Assembly (NCBI GenBank): GCA_964473485.1
Contig: CAYYPH010000001.1
Coordinates: 248,001 to 312,000 of the forward strand
DNA from: CAIVAT01 sp964473485
GTDB taxonomy: Bacteria > Bacteroidota > Bacteroidia > Bacteroidales > FEN-979
Length of the DNA stretch: 64,000 bases
Direction of reading: 5' to 3'
The position numbers were made by a program, and so were the translations under genes. The notes below the pieces were generated by a model. It was not told the origin of the DNA. It saw only the letters and a program-made list of their open reading frames with translations, and made no database searches. Each line of letters opens with the position of its first letter. The stretch's first letter is position 1. This document shows positions 27,103 through 35,204 of this stretch, in pieces.

Positions 27103-27408
27103 TTACTTTTTCTTTTTCTTGAACATTTCAAGCATGCGGTCGGTAACCACAAATCCACCTACGACATTCAGGGTCCCCAGCACCACCGCAATGAACCCCA
27201 ACACCATCGATAAGGTATTGTCAGCATGCCCCATCACGATGATGGCACCGATGATCACCACTCCGTGTATGGCATTGGCCCCCGACATCAGCGGGGTGTG
27301 CAGAACCGACGGAACATGCGAAATCACCTCGATGCCGAGGAAAATCGACAGGATGATTATAAAGATCGCTTCGCGGTATTCTATAAAAAATTGCAAAACA
27401 TCCGACAT
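27103..27408 (-). CDS. pntAB: NAD(P) transhydrogenase subunit alpha, membrane part
   Basis: The 101-residue subunit carries the alpha-chain membrane helices of domain II. Three hydrophobic stretches surround ISHVPSVLHTPLMSGANAIHG (about 28-48), the conserved signature. The chain ends in a Lys-rich tail. In E. coli this region is fused to the NAD-binding domain; here it is a separate gene, as in Rhodospirillum rubrum and many anaerobes. It lies 10 bases after pntAA and 15 bases before pntB on the minus strand. Confidence 0.93.
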   Translation of the reverse strand: MSDVLQFFIEYREAIFIIILSIFLGIEVISHVPSVLHTPLMSGANAIHGVVIIGAIIVMGHADNTLSMVLGFIAVVLGTLNVVGGFVVTDRMLEMFKKKKK

Positions 27409-27418
27409 ATTGATGGAT

Positions 27419-28546
27419 TTAGCTGTTTATAAATGATTTGATTCGTTCATGTACGATTTCTTTATGGTGCGTTACACAGGTTCCCTTTACGAGGTCATCC
27501 TCCCAGTTCAGGTTCAGTGCACCTTCTTTGGTGATCATCAGTTTCAGGAAGTTAATCACATTCTTCCCGAACATCTTGCTTGCATCAGAAGGCATATCAA
27601 CAGGAAAATAGGAGTTCCCGATGATCTTGACACCGCCTTCAGCGACCGTTTCCATGTTCCGGGTCAGTTCGCAGTTCCCGCCTGAAGATGCAGCAAGATC
27701 AATGATCACCGAACCGGGTTTCATGGATCGTACCGTCTCTTCCCTGATCAGCACAGGGGCTTTCTTCCCGGGTATCTGTGCTGTGCAGATAATGACATCG
27801 GATTTTATGGCGTGCTCGTGAACCGCGGCAGCTTGCTTTTTCTTAAACTCCTCCGTCTGCTCAACGGCGTACCCTCCAGCCGATTTATCATCGATGGCGC
27901 CTTCAACCTCGACAAACTTGGCACCCAGGCCAACAACTTCCTCCTTAACCGCTGCCCTTACATCAAAAACTTCTACAACAGCGCCAAGTTTACGTGATGT
28001 AGCCACAGCCTGTAAACCGGCCACACCGGCCCCAAGGATGAGAACCTTCGCCGGCGTGATTGTTCCGGCTGCAGTCATGAACATCGGGAAAAACTTCGGA
28101 AGGGTGTTGGCAGCCGTTAGAACGGCCTTGTAGCCTGCAACAGTAGCCATCGAAGATAAAATATCCATCGACTGGGCACGTGTCGTACGGGGGATAACAT
28201 CAAGACTGAAGGAGGTAATATCGCGCTCAGCCAGCTGCTTAACAAGTTCCTTGTTAAAGAATGGATTCATAACGGTCAGCAGGACGCATTTCTCCTTCAT
28301 CCTCAGCAAATCGGCATCGGGCGGCGGATTGATGCCTACGACCAGGTCAGACTTTCCAAGCACCTCCTCGCGTGAAACAATGACCGCCCCGGCTGCAACG
28401 TAAGAGTCATCATTGGCAAAAGCATTCAAACCGGCACCTTTTTCCACATAAATTATCACCTGCATCTTAACAAGGGTGCCGACCGATTCGGGTAGCAAAG
28501 CGACCCGTCTCTCAGGATCCAACTCTTTTAATAATCCAATTACCAT
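27419..28546 (-). CDS. pntAA: NAD(P) transhydrogenase subunit alpha, NAD-binding part
   Basis: This 375-residue soluble subunit (domain I) binds NAD(H). It has the alanine-dehydrogenase-like fold with GLLKELDPERRVALLPESV at the start, the mobile-loop region around SLDVIPRTTRAQSMDILSSM, the Rossmann glycine motif LILGAGVAGLQAVATSRKLG (about 169-188), and VIDLAASSGGNCELT. It is the first gene of the pntAA-pntAB-pntB operon. Re/Si-specific transhydrogenases are the closest family; alanine dehydrogenase is ruled out by the neighbouring membrane subunits. Confidence 0.95.
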   Translation of the reverse strand: MVIGLLKELDPERRVALLPESVGTLVKMQVIIYVEKGAGLNAFANDDSYVAAGAVIVSREEVLGKSDLVVGINPPPDADLLRMKEKCVLLTVMNPFFNKELVKQLAERDITSFSLDVIPRTTRAQSMDILSSMATVAGYKAVLTAANTLPKFFPMFMTAAGTITPAKVLILGAGVAGLQAVATSRKLGAVVEVFDVRAAVKEEVVGLGAKFVEVEGAIDDKSAGGYAVEQTEEFKKKQAAAVHEHAIKSDVIICTAQIPGKKAPVLIREETVRSMKPGSVIIDLAASSGGNCELTRNMETVAEGGVKIIGNSYFPVDMPSDASKMFGKNVINFLKLMITKEGALNLNWEDDLVKGTCVTHHKEIVHERIKSFINS

Positions 28547-28641
28547 AAGGCAATGTGTTTAATATCAAAAATTTAAATAAATGCTGTCATGGATGTTCGA
28601 CGACGAACATCGAAATAAAAAAATCCGGCCGAAATTTTTCA

Positions 28642-29133
28642 CTAATCGGTAAAGCCAATTGTCTGGTGACTTCCGTCGCAGAAAGGCTTTTTCTTACTGG
28701 CACCGCACCGGCATATCGCAGCTATTTCGTTGCCAATCTTGATTTTCTTTTTCTTGGGATCACGGATGATAAAATTGCCTGTGATCAGCGCGGGTCCGTT
28801 TTTCAGAATCTGGATCCTGGCATACTTTGCCTTTTTCTTTGGTTTTGCCCTTGGTTTTGAAAGTACCAGCTTGTTGCTTTTCAGGTAGGTAAGGGCGCGC
28901 GAAGGACACGTGTCGACAATTCGCATGATCTCTTTGCTGTTTGAGGCATGGATGTTAATCCATGGTTTCTTTTTCGAATTAAAAACCTCAGGCAGCCCGA
29001 TCAAACAATTGGCTGAATGAATACAGAGTTCCGATTTCCAGTAAACCGTGATCTCGCCATTGGTATATTCCTTCACGGCCTCCGGATCGCTCCGGAAATC
29101 TGCAAGTTCTGATTTGGTAACTTTGTTTGACAT
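28642..29133 (-). CDS. Iron-sulfur protein: divergent mono-cluster ferredoxin domain plus CDGSH domain
   Basis: The 163-residue protein has an N-terminal divergent 4Fe-4S mono-cluster domain (about residues 28-85) with CIHSANC and TCPSRALTY. A Lys-rich linker follows, then a C-terminal CDGSH iron-sulfur domain (about 108-160) with ICRCGASKKKPFCDGSH, the C-x-C-x(8)-C-x(3)-H ligand set for a 2Fe-2S cluster. Such two-domain proteins occur in Bacteroidota and are thought to carry electrons or clusters; a defined role is not known. It is transcribed away from pdxH from a shared intergenic region. Confidence 0.87.
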   Translation of the reverse strand: MSNKVTKSELADFRSDPEAVKEYTNGEITVYWKSELCIHSANCLIGLPEVFNSKKKPWINIHASNSKEIMRIVDTCPSRALTYLKSNKLVLSKPRAKPKKKAKYARIQILKNGPALITGNFIIRDPKKKKIKIGNEIAAICRCGASKKKPFCDGSHQTIGFTD

Positions 29134-29156
29134 GGTTTACGATCATTAATTTTTCC

Positions 29157-29182
29157 CAAAGATAGAAATTAATTTAATTTTG
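29157..29182. promoter_or_regulatory. Divergent promoter pair between the CDGSH gene and pdxH
   Basis: Minus-strand TATCTTTG (29157-29164) is placed to drive the CDGSH gene. Plus-strand TAATTTTG (29175-29182) is placed to drive pdxH. Both match TAnnTTTG; the -33 elements are weak. Confidence 0.55.
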
Positions 29183-29201
29183 ATGGTATAATGTGACTGA
29201 A

Positions 29202-29843
29202 ATGAAAAAAGAGAAAATGCCTGTCAGAAAAGAATACACCATGATGACACTTCATGAAGACCAATTGGATCCTGATCCGTTCAGGCAATTCCAGATCTGG
29301 TACCAGGAAGCTATCGGCAACAAGGTTTTAGAACCGGATGCGATGGTATTGGCGACCTCAGGTGAAAACGGTCGCGTTTCAGCCAGGGTGGTACTATTGA
29401 AAGGATTCGACAGCAGCGGGTTCACCTTTTTCACAAATTACCGGAGCCGGAAGGGGAAAGATTTGGCATATAACAGACAAGCCGCCGTCGCGTTTCACTG
29501 GAAAGAGCTGGAGAGGCAGGTAAGGATTGAAGGGATTGTAAAAAAGACAAGCCGTGATGAATCAGTCGCCTATTTCAACTCAAGACCGGTTGAAAGCCAG
29601 TTCAGTGCCGCTGTCTCTCCGCAGAGTTCGGCAATCCCCAGCAGGAATTTCCTCGAAACCCTGTACCAGAATTATCTTGAAGAGTCGGGCATGCAGATAC
29701 ACCGCTGCCCGGTCCACTGGGGGGGATATCGCATAAAACCGTTCATGTTCGAATTCTGGCAGGGGAGAGAGCACCGGTTGCATGATCGGCTGGTCTACCT
29801 CCTGAAACAAAAAAAATGGCACATTCACAGGCTGGCACCTTAA
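29202..29843 (+). CDS. pdxH: Pyridoxamine 5'-phosphate oxidase
   Basis: PdxH uses FMN and O2 to oxidise pyridoxamine or pyridoxine 5'-phosphate to pyridoxal 5'-phosphate. The 213-residue protein has DPDPFRQFQIWYQEA, the FMN-binding RVVLLKGFDSSGFTFFTNYRSRKG (split here by convention at RSRKG), VRIEG, ESVAYFNSRPVESQFSAAVS (about 120-140) and the C-terminal substrate-binding EFWQGREHRLHDRLVY. I use the ATG at 29202; a GTG 9 bases upstream is possible. Requirement for O2 suggests at least occasional oxygen exposure. Confidence 0.94.
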   Translation: MKKEKMPVRKEYTMMTLHEDQLDPDPFRQFQIWYQEAIGNKVLEPDAMVLATSGENGRVSARVVLLKGFDSSGFTFFTNYRSRKGKDLAYNRQAAVAFHWKELERQVRIEGIVKKTSRDESVAYFNSRPVESQFSAAVSPQSSAIPSRNFLETLYQNYLEESGMQIHRCPVHWGGYRIKPFMFEFWQGREHRLHDRLVYLLKQKKWHIHRLAP

Positions 29844-29847
29844 AAAA

Positions 29848-29869
29848 AAAGCCGCTCAGGAGCGGCTTT
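29848..29869 (-). terminator. Rho-independent terminator after the TonB-like gene
   Basis: A 10-pair stem (AAAGCCGCTC/GAGCGGCTTT, two-base loop) is followed on the minus strand by a run of at least eight T. It lies right after the stop of the minus-strand TonB-like gene and also after pdxH, for which the T-run is short. Confidence 0.85.
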
Positions 29870-29887
29870 CACAGTTTTCAAGCAGAT

Positions 29888-30241
29888 TCAGGTAAGCTTA
29901 AAGGTTATTTTTACCCGGTATTGCTGGTTGAATGCCGGTCTTACATCCTTAAAGGAGATCTTCGCGAGTTGTTCCTTGACCCCTTTTTCGATATCGGCAT
30001 TGTCAGCATGCATCGATCTTATCCTGATGGTGCCATCCTCATTCAGTGAAAAGATTACATCAACTTCGCCACAGCATGACTTCTTGAGCGCATTTTCGGG
30101 GTATTTGATCGATTCCTTGATGACCTTCTGAAGATAAGTAGGGGTTGCGATCTGAGGCTTCAAGGCAGAAGCCTGGAAACTTGTGGTGAAAGCCAGGACC
30201 ATGGCAATCAAAATAACCGGAATTACTTTTGTTGTTTTCAT
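29888..30241 (-). CDS. Small periplasmic TonB C-terminal-like protein
   Basis: This 117-residue protein has a signal peptide (about 1-26, ending ASA) and one compact domain resembling the C-terminal domain of TonB: YPENALKKSCCGEVDVIFSLNEDGTI, a helix, and a final strand QQYRVKITFKLT. It lacks the TonB membrane anchor and Pro-rich spacer, so it is unlikely to be an energy transducer. Proteins of this shape are frequent in Bacteroidota with unknown roles. It is a single gene with its own terminator; 220 bases of AT-rich sequence upstream hold no clear promoter. Confidence 0.7.
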   Translation of the reverse strand: MKTTKVIPVILIAMVLAFTTSFQASALKPQIATPTYLQKVIKESIKYPENALKKSCCGEVDVIFSLNEDGTIRIRSMHADNADIEKGVKEQLAKISFKDVRPAFNQQYRVKITFKLT

Positions 30242-30461
30242 GGATACGTTTTTTTAATGTTTATTTTTAATTTTATTTCTGTAATTTGACGGAAAACCAA
30301 GTGAAATGTTACAGAAAAATTGAAATTTAACAATTCTTTAACACTGTTGATTTTCAATCAAATATACACACATTTTGAGGTCTTTTGCAACCCTATTCTG
30401 TGAATTCCCGGCTTCGCCGGATGAAATAAAAAAAACGAAAGGTGAAACGGTTGCCCCGGGG

Positions 30462-31565
30462 TTATTTCGATGAGGTTGCCGCGCCCATTGCCTGGATCTT
30501 GATTTTGTCGTTCGCCTTCAGGCCCGAAAGGATTTCAATGTTGATCCCATCCGATAGGCCGGTTTTTATATATCGTTTCTCGAACTGCTGCGGACCGGTC
30601 TCTATCTCAACATAGGCCGAATCACCCTCAAAAAGGAGAAGTCCCTCCCTGATAGCCAGAACCTGGTTGCGTCTGTCGAGTACGATATCGGCGTTGGCGC
30701 TGTAGCCTGCGCGGATGAACTGATCTGGCTTCAATGTTACGTCGGCCTTTATCTCAAACTGAACCGCGCCATTTTCAAGCACTCCCTTCGGAGCGATATA
30801 TTTAAGGGTGGCGTGGAAAGTATCATTCTCAATAGCGCCGACGGTTAGCAAAAGATCCATTCCCGGTTTGATCTTTCCCACCTCTGTTTCATCCACCTTG
30901 CCCTGAAAGATCATGTCGCCAACATCGGCCACCGAGGCAATGGTAGTGCCGGCATTGAAATTATTGGTCTCGATGACTGAACTGCCCACCTTCACGGGGA
31001 TGTCGAGCACCATTCCGTCGATGGTAGACCGGATAAGGGTGTTGGTGGTCTTGCCCGACTTTTTGTTAACCCCTTCACGGATCAGTTCAAGGTTCGTTTC
31101 AGCGGCATCGACCTCCTGTTTCGCGTTTTTGAAGGTTACCTGGGCCTGCTGATACTCGGCTGCCGAGATCACTCCCTGGCTGAAGAGTTTATCCTGTCGC
31201 TCGTGGCTGATCCTGGCATCCTCATAATTGATCCTTGCCTTATCAAGCCTGGCCTCGGCATTGTTAAGGTTCACCAGGTCGGGGATGATCCTGACGCGGG
31301 CAATGACATCGCCCTGCCTCACGGTCTTCCCGGCCTGCACGAACAATTCCTCAACGATGCCTGAAACCTGTGGCTTTATCTCGATCTCTTTCCTCGGTAT
31401 GATGGATCCGGTGGCAACAGTCTTCCGTACGATGTTCGTCGTGAAAGGCTGCTCTGTTTTAAAGACCACCGGTTTTTCCTGCGATTTATTGTAAAGATAC
31501 ACGATGGTTGCAACAAATAAAACAAGGATAATGACCAGTAAGGATATCTTCAGTATTTTTTTCAT
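30462..31565 (-). CDS. HlyD/MacA-type periplasmic adaptor subunit
   Basis: This 367-residue membrane-fusion protein has an N-terminal anchor helix (about residues 5-25). A barrel-sandwich region follows with GIVEELFVQAGKTVRQGDVIARV (about 68-90), then a coiled-coil hairpin (about 100-165), the second lipoyl half with STIDGMVLDIPVKVGSSV, and a beta-barrel domain. It bridges the inner-membrane ABC exporter encoded upstream and an outer-membrane channel. The four genes 34892-30462 run in one direction with short gaps, in the order ATPase, permease, permease, adaptor. No TolC gene is in the window. Confidence 0.9.
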   Translation of the reverse strand: MKKILKISLLVIILVLFVATIVYLYNKSQEKPVVFKTEQPFTTNIVRKTVATGSIIPRKEIEIKPQVSGIVEELFVQAGKTVRQGDVIARVRIIPDLVNLNNAEARLDKARINYEDARISHERQDKLFSQGVISAAEYQQAQVTFKNAKQEVDAAETNLELIREGVNKKSGKTTNTLIRSTIDGMVLDIPVKVGSSVIETNNFNAGTTIASVADVGDMIFQGKVDETEVGKIKPGMDLLLTVGAIENDTFHATLKYIAPKGVLENGAVQFEIKADVTLKPDQFIRAGYSANADIVLDRRNQVLAIREGLLLFEGDSAYVEIETGPQQFEKRYIKTGLSDGINIEILSGLKANDKIKIQAMGAATSSK

Positions 31566-31619
31566 TGTGTAAACAGTTTGAGGATAATTAATTATTTTTC
31601 CAAAGTGAATCTGTCAGTT

Positions 31620-32882
31620 CTATTCGTACCTGAGGGCATCGATCGGTTTTACTGAAACTGCCCTTCGGGCCGGTATAAGGCCTGCCAGTGCGCCAGCTAT
31701 GATCAGGATCATGAGCGCAGTGACCGCCACAGAGAAGTCAACGCCCGGATGTACAAACATCTCGGTGTTTGCACCTGAGCTTCCCAGCAGGTGATTGATC
31801 AACTCCAGCAGGAGCACTCCCACCGAAAGTCCAAAATACCCTGAAAAAGTTGTAAGTACGATGGCCTCCATGATGATCTGTGCGATAACATTCAACGGGG
31901 TAGCGCCCAGCGCCCGCTGGATCCCGATTTCTCGGGTACGTTCCTTTACCACAACCAGCATGATGTTGCTTACGCCGATAATCCCGGCAAGCAGGGTTCC
32001 GGTACCCACGATCCATACCAGTATCCGTATTCCGGTGAATAAACCCATCATCTGGTCGAATTCCTTCTGAAGGTTAAAATGCCCCACGGCTGCCTCATCC
32101 TTGGGTGAAATGGAATGGCGGGTCTTTAATAAACGGATTACCTTGTCCTCAACGACTCCAACAGGAATGTCATCCTTGGCCGTTATGGCAAAAAAACCGA
32201 CGATGTTCCCATAATTGTACGTCTGCTGAAGAGTGGTAAAGGGCATGTAGATATTCTGATTCTCGTCGTTGGCCTGTTCACCGGTTCGTTTTGAAGTATA
32301 GGTGCCAACGATCTTGAAGTAGACACCTTGTATCTGGAGGTATTGATTGATAGGATTTTCACCTTTCGCGAATAGAAGTTCAACAACCCGTGAGCCGACG
32401 ACCGCCACCTTGCGTTTTTGGCTGATATCGATATCATTGATGAACCTCCCTCCGGTGATGTTCACGGGGTCAATGAGGTTCAGCACGGGATATTCACCAC
32501 GGATGTTGAAAACTCCTGATTTGAGTCCCCTTACGACATTGTTCGCCCCCCTGAACCCTCCACCCTGGATCCTTGGAGCAAGGTATTTTATCTCAGGCAC
32601 AGAGTGTTGAATGGCTACGGCATCATCGTTATCAAAATTGTAAGTCCGCCCCCTCGGAAATCCTTTATAAGGTATGGTGGTTTGCTGAGTCCATACAAAG
32701 AGACTATTGGTAGCCATGTCACCGAAATTCTGAAAGACCCCGTTCTGCAAACCGTTTCCGGAACCGAGCATGACCACGAGCATGAAAATGCCCCAGAAAA
32801 CGCCGAAAGCGGTTAGAAAGGTCCTGAGTTTGTTCTTTTTCAGAACATGATAGATTTCCTGCCAGCGGTCACGATCGAACAT
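31620..32882 (-). CDS. MacB/FtsX-type ABC transporter permease (second copy)
   Basis: The 420-residue permease has one N-terminal membrane helix (about residues 18-42), a large periplasmic MacB_PCD domain (about 43-265), and three C-terminal helices forming the FtsX domain. The FtsX domain includes GVSNIMLVVVKERTREIGIQRALGA (about residues 306-330) and ends LIPARRAVSVKPIDALRYE. It is a paralog of the permease at 32976-34214. Two different permeases could form a heterodimer. MacB-type systems act as mechanotransmitters for lipoproteins, peptides or macrolides; the cargo is unknown. Confidence 0.9.
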   Translation of the reverse strand: MFDRDRWQEIYHVLKKNKLRTFLTAFGVFWGIFMLVVMLGSGNGLQNGVFQNFGDMATNSLFVWTQQTTIPYKGFPRGRTYNFDNDDAVAIQHSVPEIKYLAPRIQGGGFRGANNVVRGLKSGVFNIRGEYPVLNLIDPVNITGGRFINDIDISQKRKVAVVGSRVVELLFAKGENPINQYLQIQGVYFKIVGTYTSKRTGEQANDENQNIYMPFTTLQQTYNYGNIVGFFAITAKDDIPVGVVEDKVIRLLKTRHSISPKDEAAVGHFNLQKEFDQMMGLFTGIRILVWIVGTGTLLAGIIGVSNIMLVVVKERTREIGIQRALGATPLNVIAQIIMEAIVLTTFSGYFGLSVGVLLLELINHLLGSSGANTEMFVHPGVDFSVAVTALMILIIAGALAGLIPARRAVSVKPIDALRYE

Positions 32883-32891
32883 AGATTGGAG

Positions 32892-32929
32892 AATTCAAAA
32901 TTCAAATGTCAAAATTCAAAATTCAAAAT
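32892..32929. repeat. Short tandem AATTCAAA-type repeat
   Basis: Between the two permease genes, about five imperfect copies of the unit (A)AATTCAAA follow one another, two before and three after a TGTC interruption. It is a simple AT-rich repeat with no evident function. Confidence 0.6.
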
Positions 32930-32975
32930 AGTACGACCATATGCATCACATGGTGCTGCTTATCTTATCACCTGC

Positions 32976-34214
32976 TCATTCGTCCCGAAGCGCCTCGACA
33001 GGTTTTACGCCTGCAGCACGCATCGCAGGGAAAAAACCTGCCACGGCACCGGCAATAATCAGCAAAATGGTAGCGCTGATGGCAATGGAAAAGTCAGCCT
33101 CCGGGTTCCTGAAGAACTCAGAAGCCGGAATATTCTTTGAAATAAATTCAAGAAGGCCAACCCCGAGAACAAGGCCGATATATCCTGCAAAGGCCGTGAT
33201 CACGATCGCTTCCTGCATCACCAGTGCGATGATTGAAAACGGGGTGGCGCCCAGCGCCTTCCTGATCCCTATCTCCTTTGTTCTCTCCCTAACTACAATC
33301 ATCATGATATTGCTGACCCCGACAATCCCCGCAATGATCGTCCCGATGCCAATGATCCAGATAAAAAGCCTGATTCCATCAAAAAGCGCCCTGAACCTTC
33401 TTACCCCTTCGCTTTTATTCCAGACATCGATGGCGCGGTCATCCGTAATATCAAATGTATGGTTGTCGGCCAGTATCGTTTTGGCCTTGGTGATCATCAT
33501 ATCCGTCTCTTCCTCGGTGGCATTGCCGGTGGTAAAAGATATCTGGTTGATGGTTGTGGCTCCCTGAAAAACACGCTGGGCAGTTGAAATGGGGATGTAG
33601 ATCCGCATTTGCTCATGATCGTTACGGCTGAAATCCCTGAAGACCCCCACAACCTGGAAAAGTACGCCGTTGATTTTGATATATTTCCCAATAGCAAGTG
33701 TATCACCGTTCTTAAACAGGTTGGTTTTAACTTTTTCACCGATGGCTGCAACTTTTCTGAACTCGTTGATATCAATGTTATTCAGGAACCGGCCATGGAT
33801 CATCTCTATTTCCTTTATGGGTCCGTAATCAGGATGACAGGGTGACAGGTAGAAGGAACCGTATTCATTGTTATAGGAGACAATGTTGGTTCCAAGAAAG
33901 AGCCGGGCGGAGATCTTGTCGTACCCCGGAACCGTCTTCTTGATCATTTTGTAATCTTCGTTATTGAACCGTATCTCGCGTCCCGTCTGAAGGCCTTTGT
34001 ATTTAAGGCTGGTTTTCCCTCCGCTGATCCAGACCCCGTTGGTGGCGCCACCCTTGAAATTTTCCTTGACACCGTTTTCAAGTCCCTTCCCAGAACCAAG
34101 CAGTATGATAAGCATGAATATTCCCCATGCCACGCTGAATCCGGTGAGGAAGGTTCTCAGTTTGTTCTTCCGTACCGTGCTGTATATCTCCTGCCAGCGG
34201 TCGAGCGAAAACAT
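32976..34214 (-). CDS. MacB/FtsX-type ABC transporter permease (first copy)
   Basis: The 412-residue permease has the same plan as its neighbour: one N-terminal helix (about 18-42), a periplasmic MacB_PCD domain, and three FtsX-domain helices with GVSNIMMIVVRERTKEIGIRKALGA (about 296-320) and the ending AMRAAGVKPVEALRDE. It starts 3 bases after the ATPase stop, so the two are probably translated together. The similarity to the second permease shows a gene duplication within the operon. Energy comes from the ATPase encoded at 34218-34892. Confidence 0.9.
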   Translation of the reverse strand: MFSLDRWQEIYSTVRKNKLRTFLTGFSVAWGIFMLIILLGSGKGLENGVKENFKGGATNGVWISGGKTSLKYKGLQTGREIRFNNEDYKMIKKTVPGYDKISARLFLGTNIVSYNNEYGSFYLSPCHPDYGPIKEIEMIHGRFLNNIDINEFRKVAAIGEKVKTNLFKNGDTLAIGKYIKINGVLFQVVGVFRDFSRNDHEQMRIYIPISTAQRVFQGATTINQISFTTGNATEEETDMMITKAKTILADNHTFDITDDRAIDVWNKSEGVRRFRALFDGIRLFIWIIGIGTIIAGIVGVSNIMMIVVRERTKEIGIRKALGATPFSIIALVMQEAIVITAFAGYIGLVLGVGLLEFISKNIPASEFFRNPEADFSIAISATILLIIAGAVAGFFPAMRAAGVKPVEALRDE

Positions 34215-34217
34215 GCG

Positions 34218-34892
34218 TCAGTTTTTAATGATGTCAGTGATCAGCCCGTCGGTGATCCGGATCGTTCGGCCTGTTCTCCGGGCAATGTCATGTTCATGTG
34301 TTACAATGATAATGGTGATTCCGGTGGCATTGATCTCCTGTAACAGGTCCATGACCTCGAAGGAAGTTGCAGAATCGAGCGCCCCGGTTGGTTCGTCGGC
34401 CAGGATCACCTTGGGTTTCCCGATCAACGCCCGCGCAATGGCCACCCGCTGCTTCTGTCCACCGGATAATTCACCCGGCAGGTGATGCGCCCATTCCTTC
34501 AATCCCATCCGCTCGAGATATTCCATGGCGATCAGGTTCCTTTTCTTTCGTGGAATACTCTGATAATATAGCGGTAACGCTACATTCTCCATGGCATTTT
34601 TAAACGAGACGAGGTTGAATGACTGAAAAACAAATCCGAGCATCCGGTTCCTCAATTGCGCAGCCTTTCGTTCTGTAAGTTTTCTGATCTTCAATCCATC
34701 CAGCTCATAATTACCTCTGTCGTACGTATCAAGGATTCCAAGAATGTTTAGCAAGGTTGATTTTCCCGATCCCGAAGCTCCCATGATCGAAACCATTTCA
34801 CCCGGCTCTATGTCCAGGTCGATGCCCTTCAACACGTGCAGGCTGTTTTGCCCGGTGACATATGATTTATGGATCTGACTTAAACGTATCAT
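34218..34892 (-). CDS. MacB/LolD-type ABC transporter ATP-binding protein
   Basis: The 224-residue ATPase has Walker A GASGSGKST (about 38-46), Q-loop FQSFNLV, ABC signature LSGGQKQRVAIARAL (about 141-155), Walker B VILADEPTGALDS, and H-loop IIVTHEHD. It belongs to the MacB/LolD/FtsE group, whose members are separate from or fused to FtsX-type permeases. It heads the export operon. Its ATG overlaps the stop of a 60-codon open frame (34889-35071) as ATGA. Confidence 0.95.
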   Translation of the reverse strand: MIRLSQIHKSYVTGQNSLHVLKGIDLDIEPGEMVSIMGASGSGKSTLLNILGILDTYDRGNYELDGLKIRKLTERKAAQLRNRMLGFVFQSFNLVSFKNAMENVALPLYYQSIPRKKRNLIAMEYLERMGLKEWAHHLPGELSGGQKQRVAIARALIGKPKVILADEPTGALDSATSFEVMDLLQEINATGITIIIVTHEHDIARRTGRTIRITDGLITDIIKN

Positions 34893-35071
34893 CTTTTGCT
34901 GTTTGTTTTATAACGGTCCATGACCCAAAACATTGCTCCTGTGATCCCCGGTTTCGGTTTGTTCAACAAAGGTCCGAATTCCCATATCCCTTTGAAAACG
35001 AATTCGCTGAATTGCACTGAACCACCGCTGTAACCAAAACTTTTCATGATATCCGTTCCTCCGGTGACCAT
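34889..35071 (-). CDS. Short open frame coupled to the ABC ATPase start, doubtful
   Basis: A 60-codon frame starts with an ATG at 35071 and ends in a TGA that overlaps the ATPase ATG by the four bases ATGA. It has no signal peptide, membrane helix or motif I know; the composition is aromatic and Gly-rich (WEFGPLL, GAMFWVMDRYK). It may be a leader peptide, the tail of a deleted gene, or chance. The rest of the gap to dcp (35072-35170) shows nothing else. Confidence 0.3.
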   Translation of the reverse strand: MVTGGTDIMKSFGYSGGSVQFSEFVFKGIWEFGPLLNKPKPGITGAMFWVMDRYKTNSKR

Positions 35072-35170
35072 TTTATTTGCATCAACAATTCAGGGGCGTG
35101 CTGGAACACTTATAGAGATGTTGGTTGTGGGAAAAGGTTACAAAAACCAGCATTTTTTTTAATAAAGGGT

Positions 35171-35178
35171 TACCTTTG
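35171..35178 (+). promoter_or_regulatory. -7 element of dcp
   Basis: TACCTTTG fits TAnnTTTG, 26 bases before the dcp start; no -33 TTG at the standard distance. Confidence 0.5.
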
Positions 35179-35204
35179 CAGGCGATTTTAAACACCAACA
35201 ACAA

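Noticed and set aside
30408..30420. CCGGC-TTC-GCCGG hairpin as a terminator
   Set aside because: Only five pairs and no T-run on either strand.
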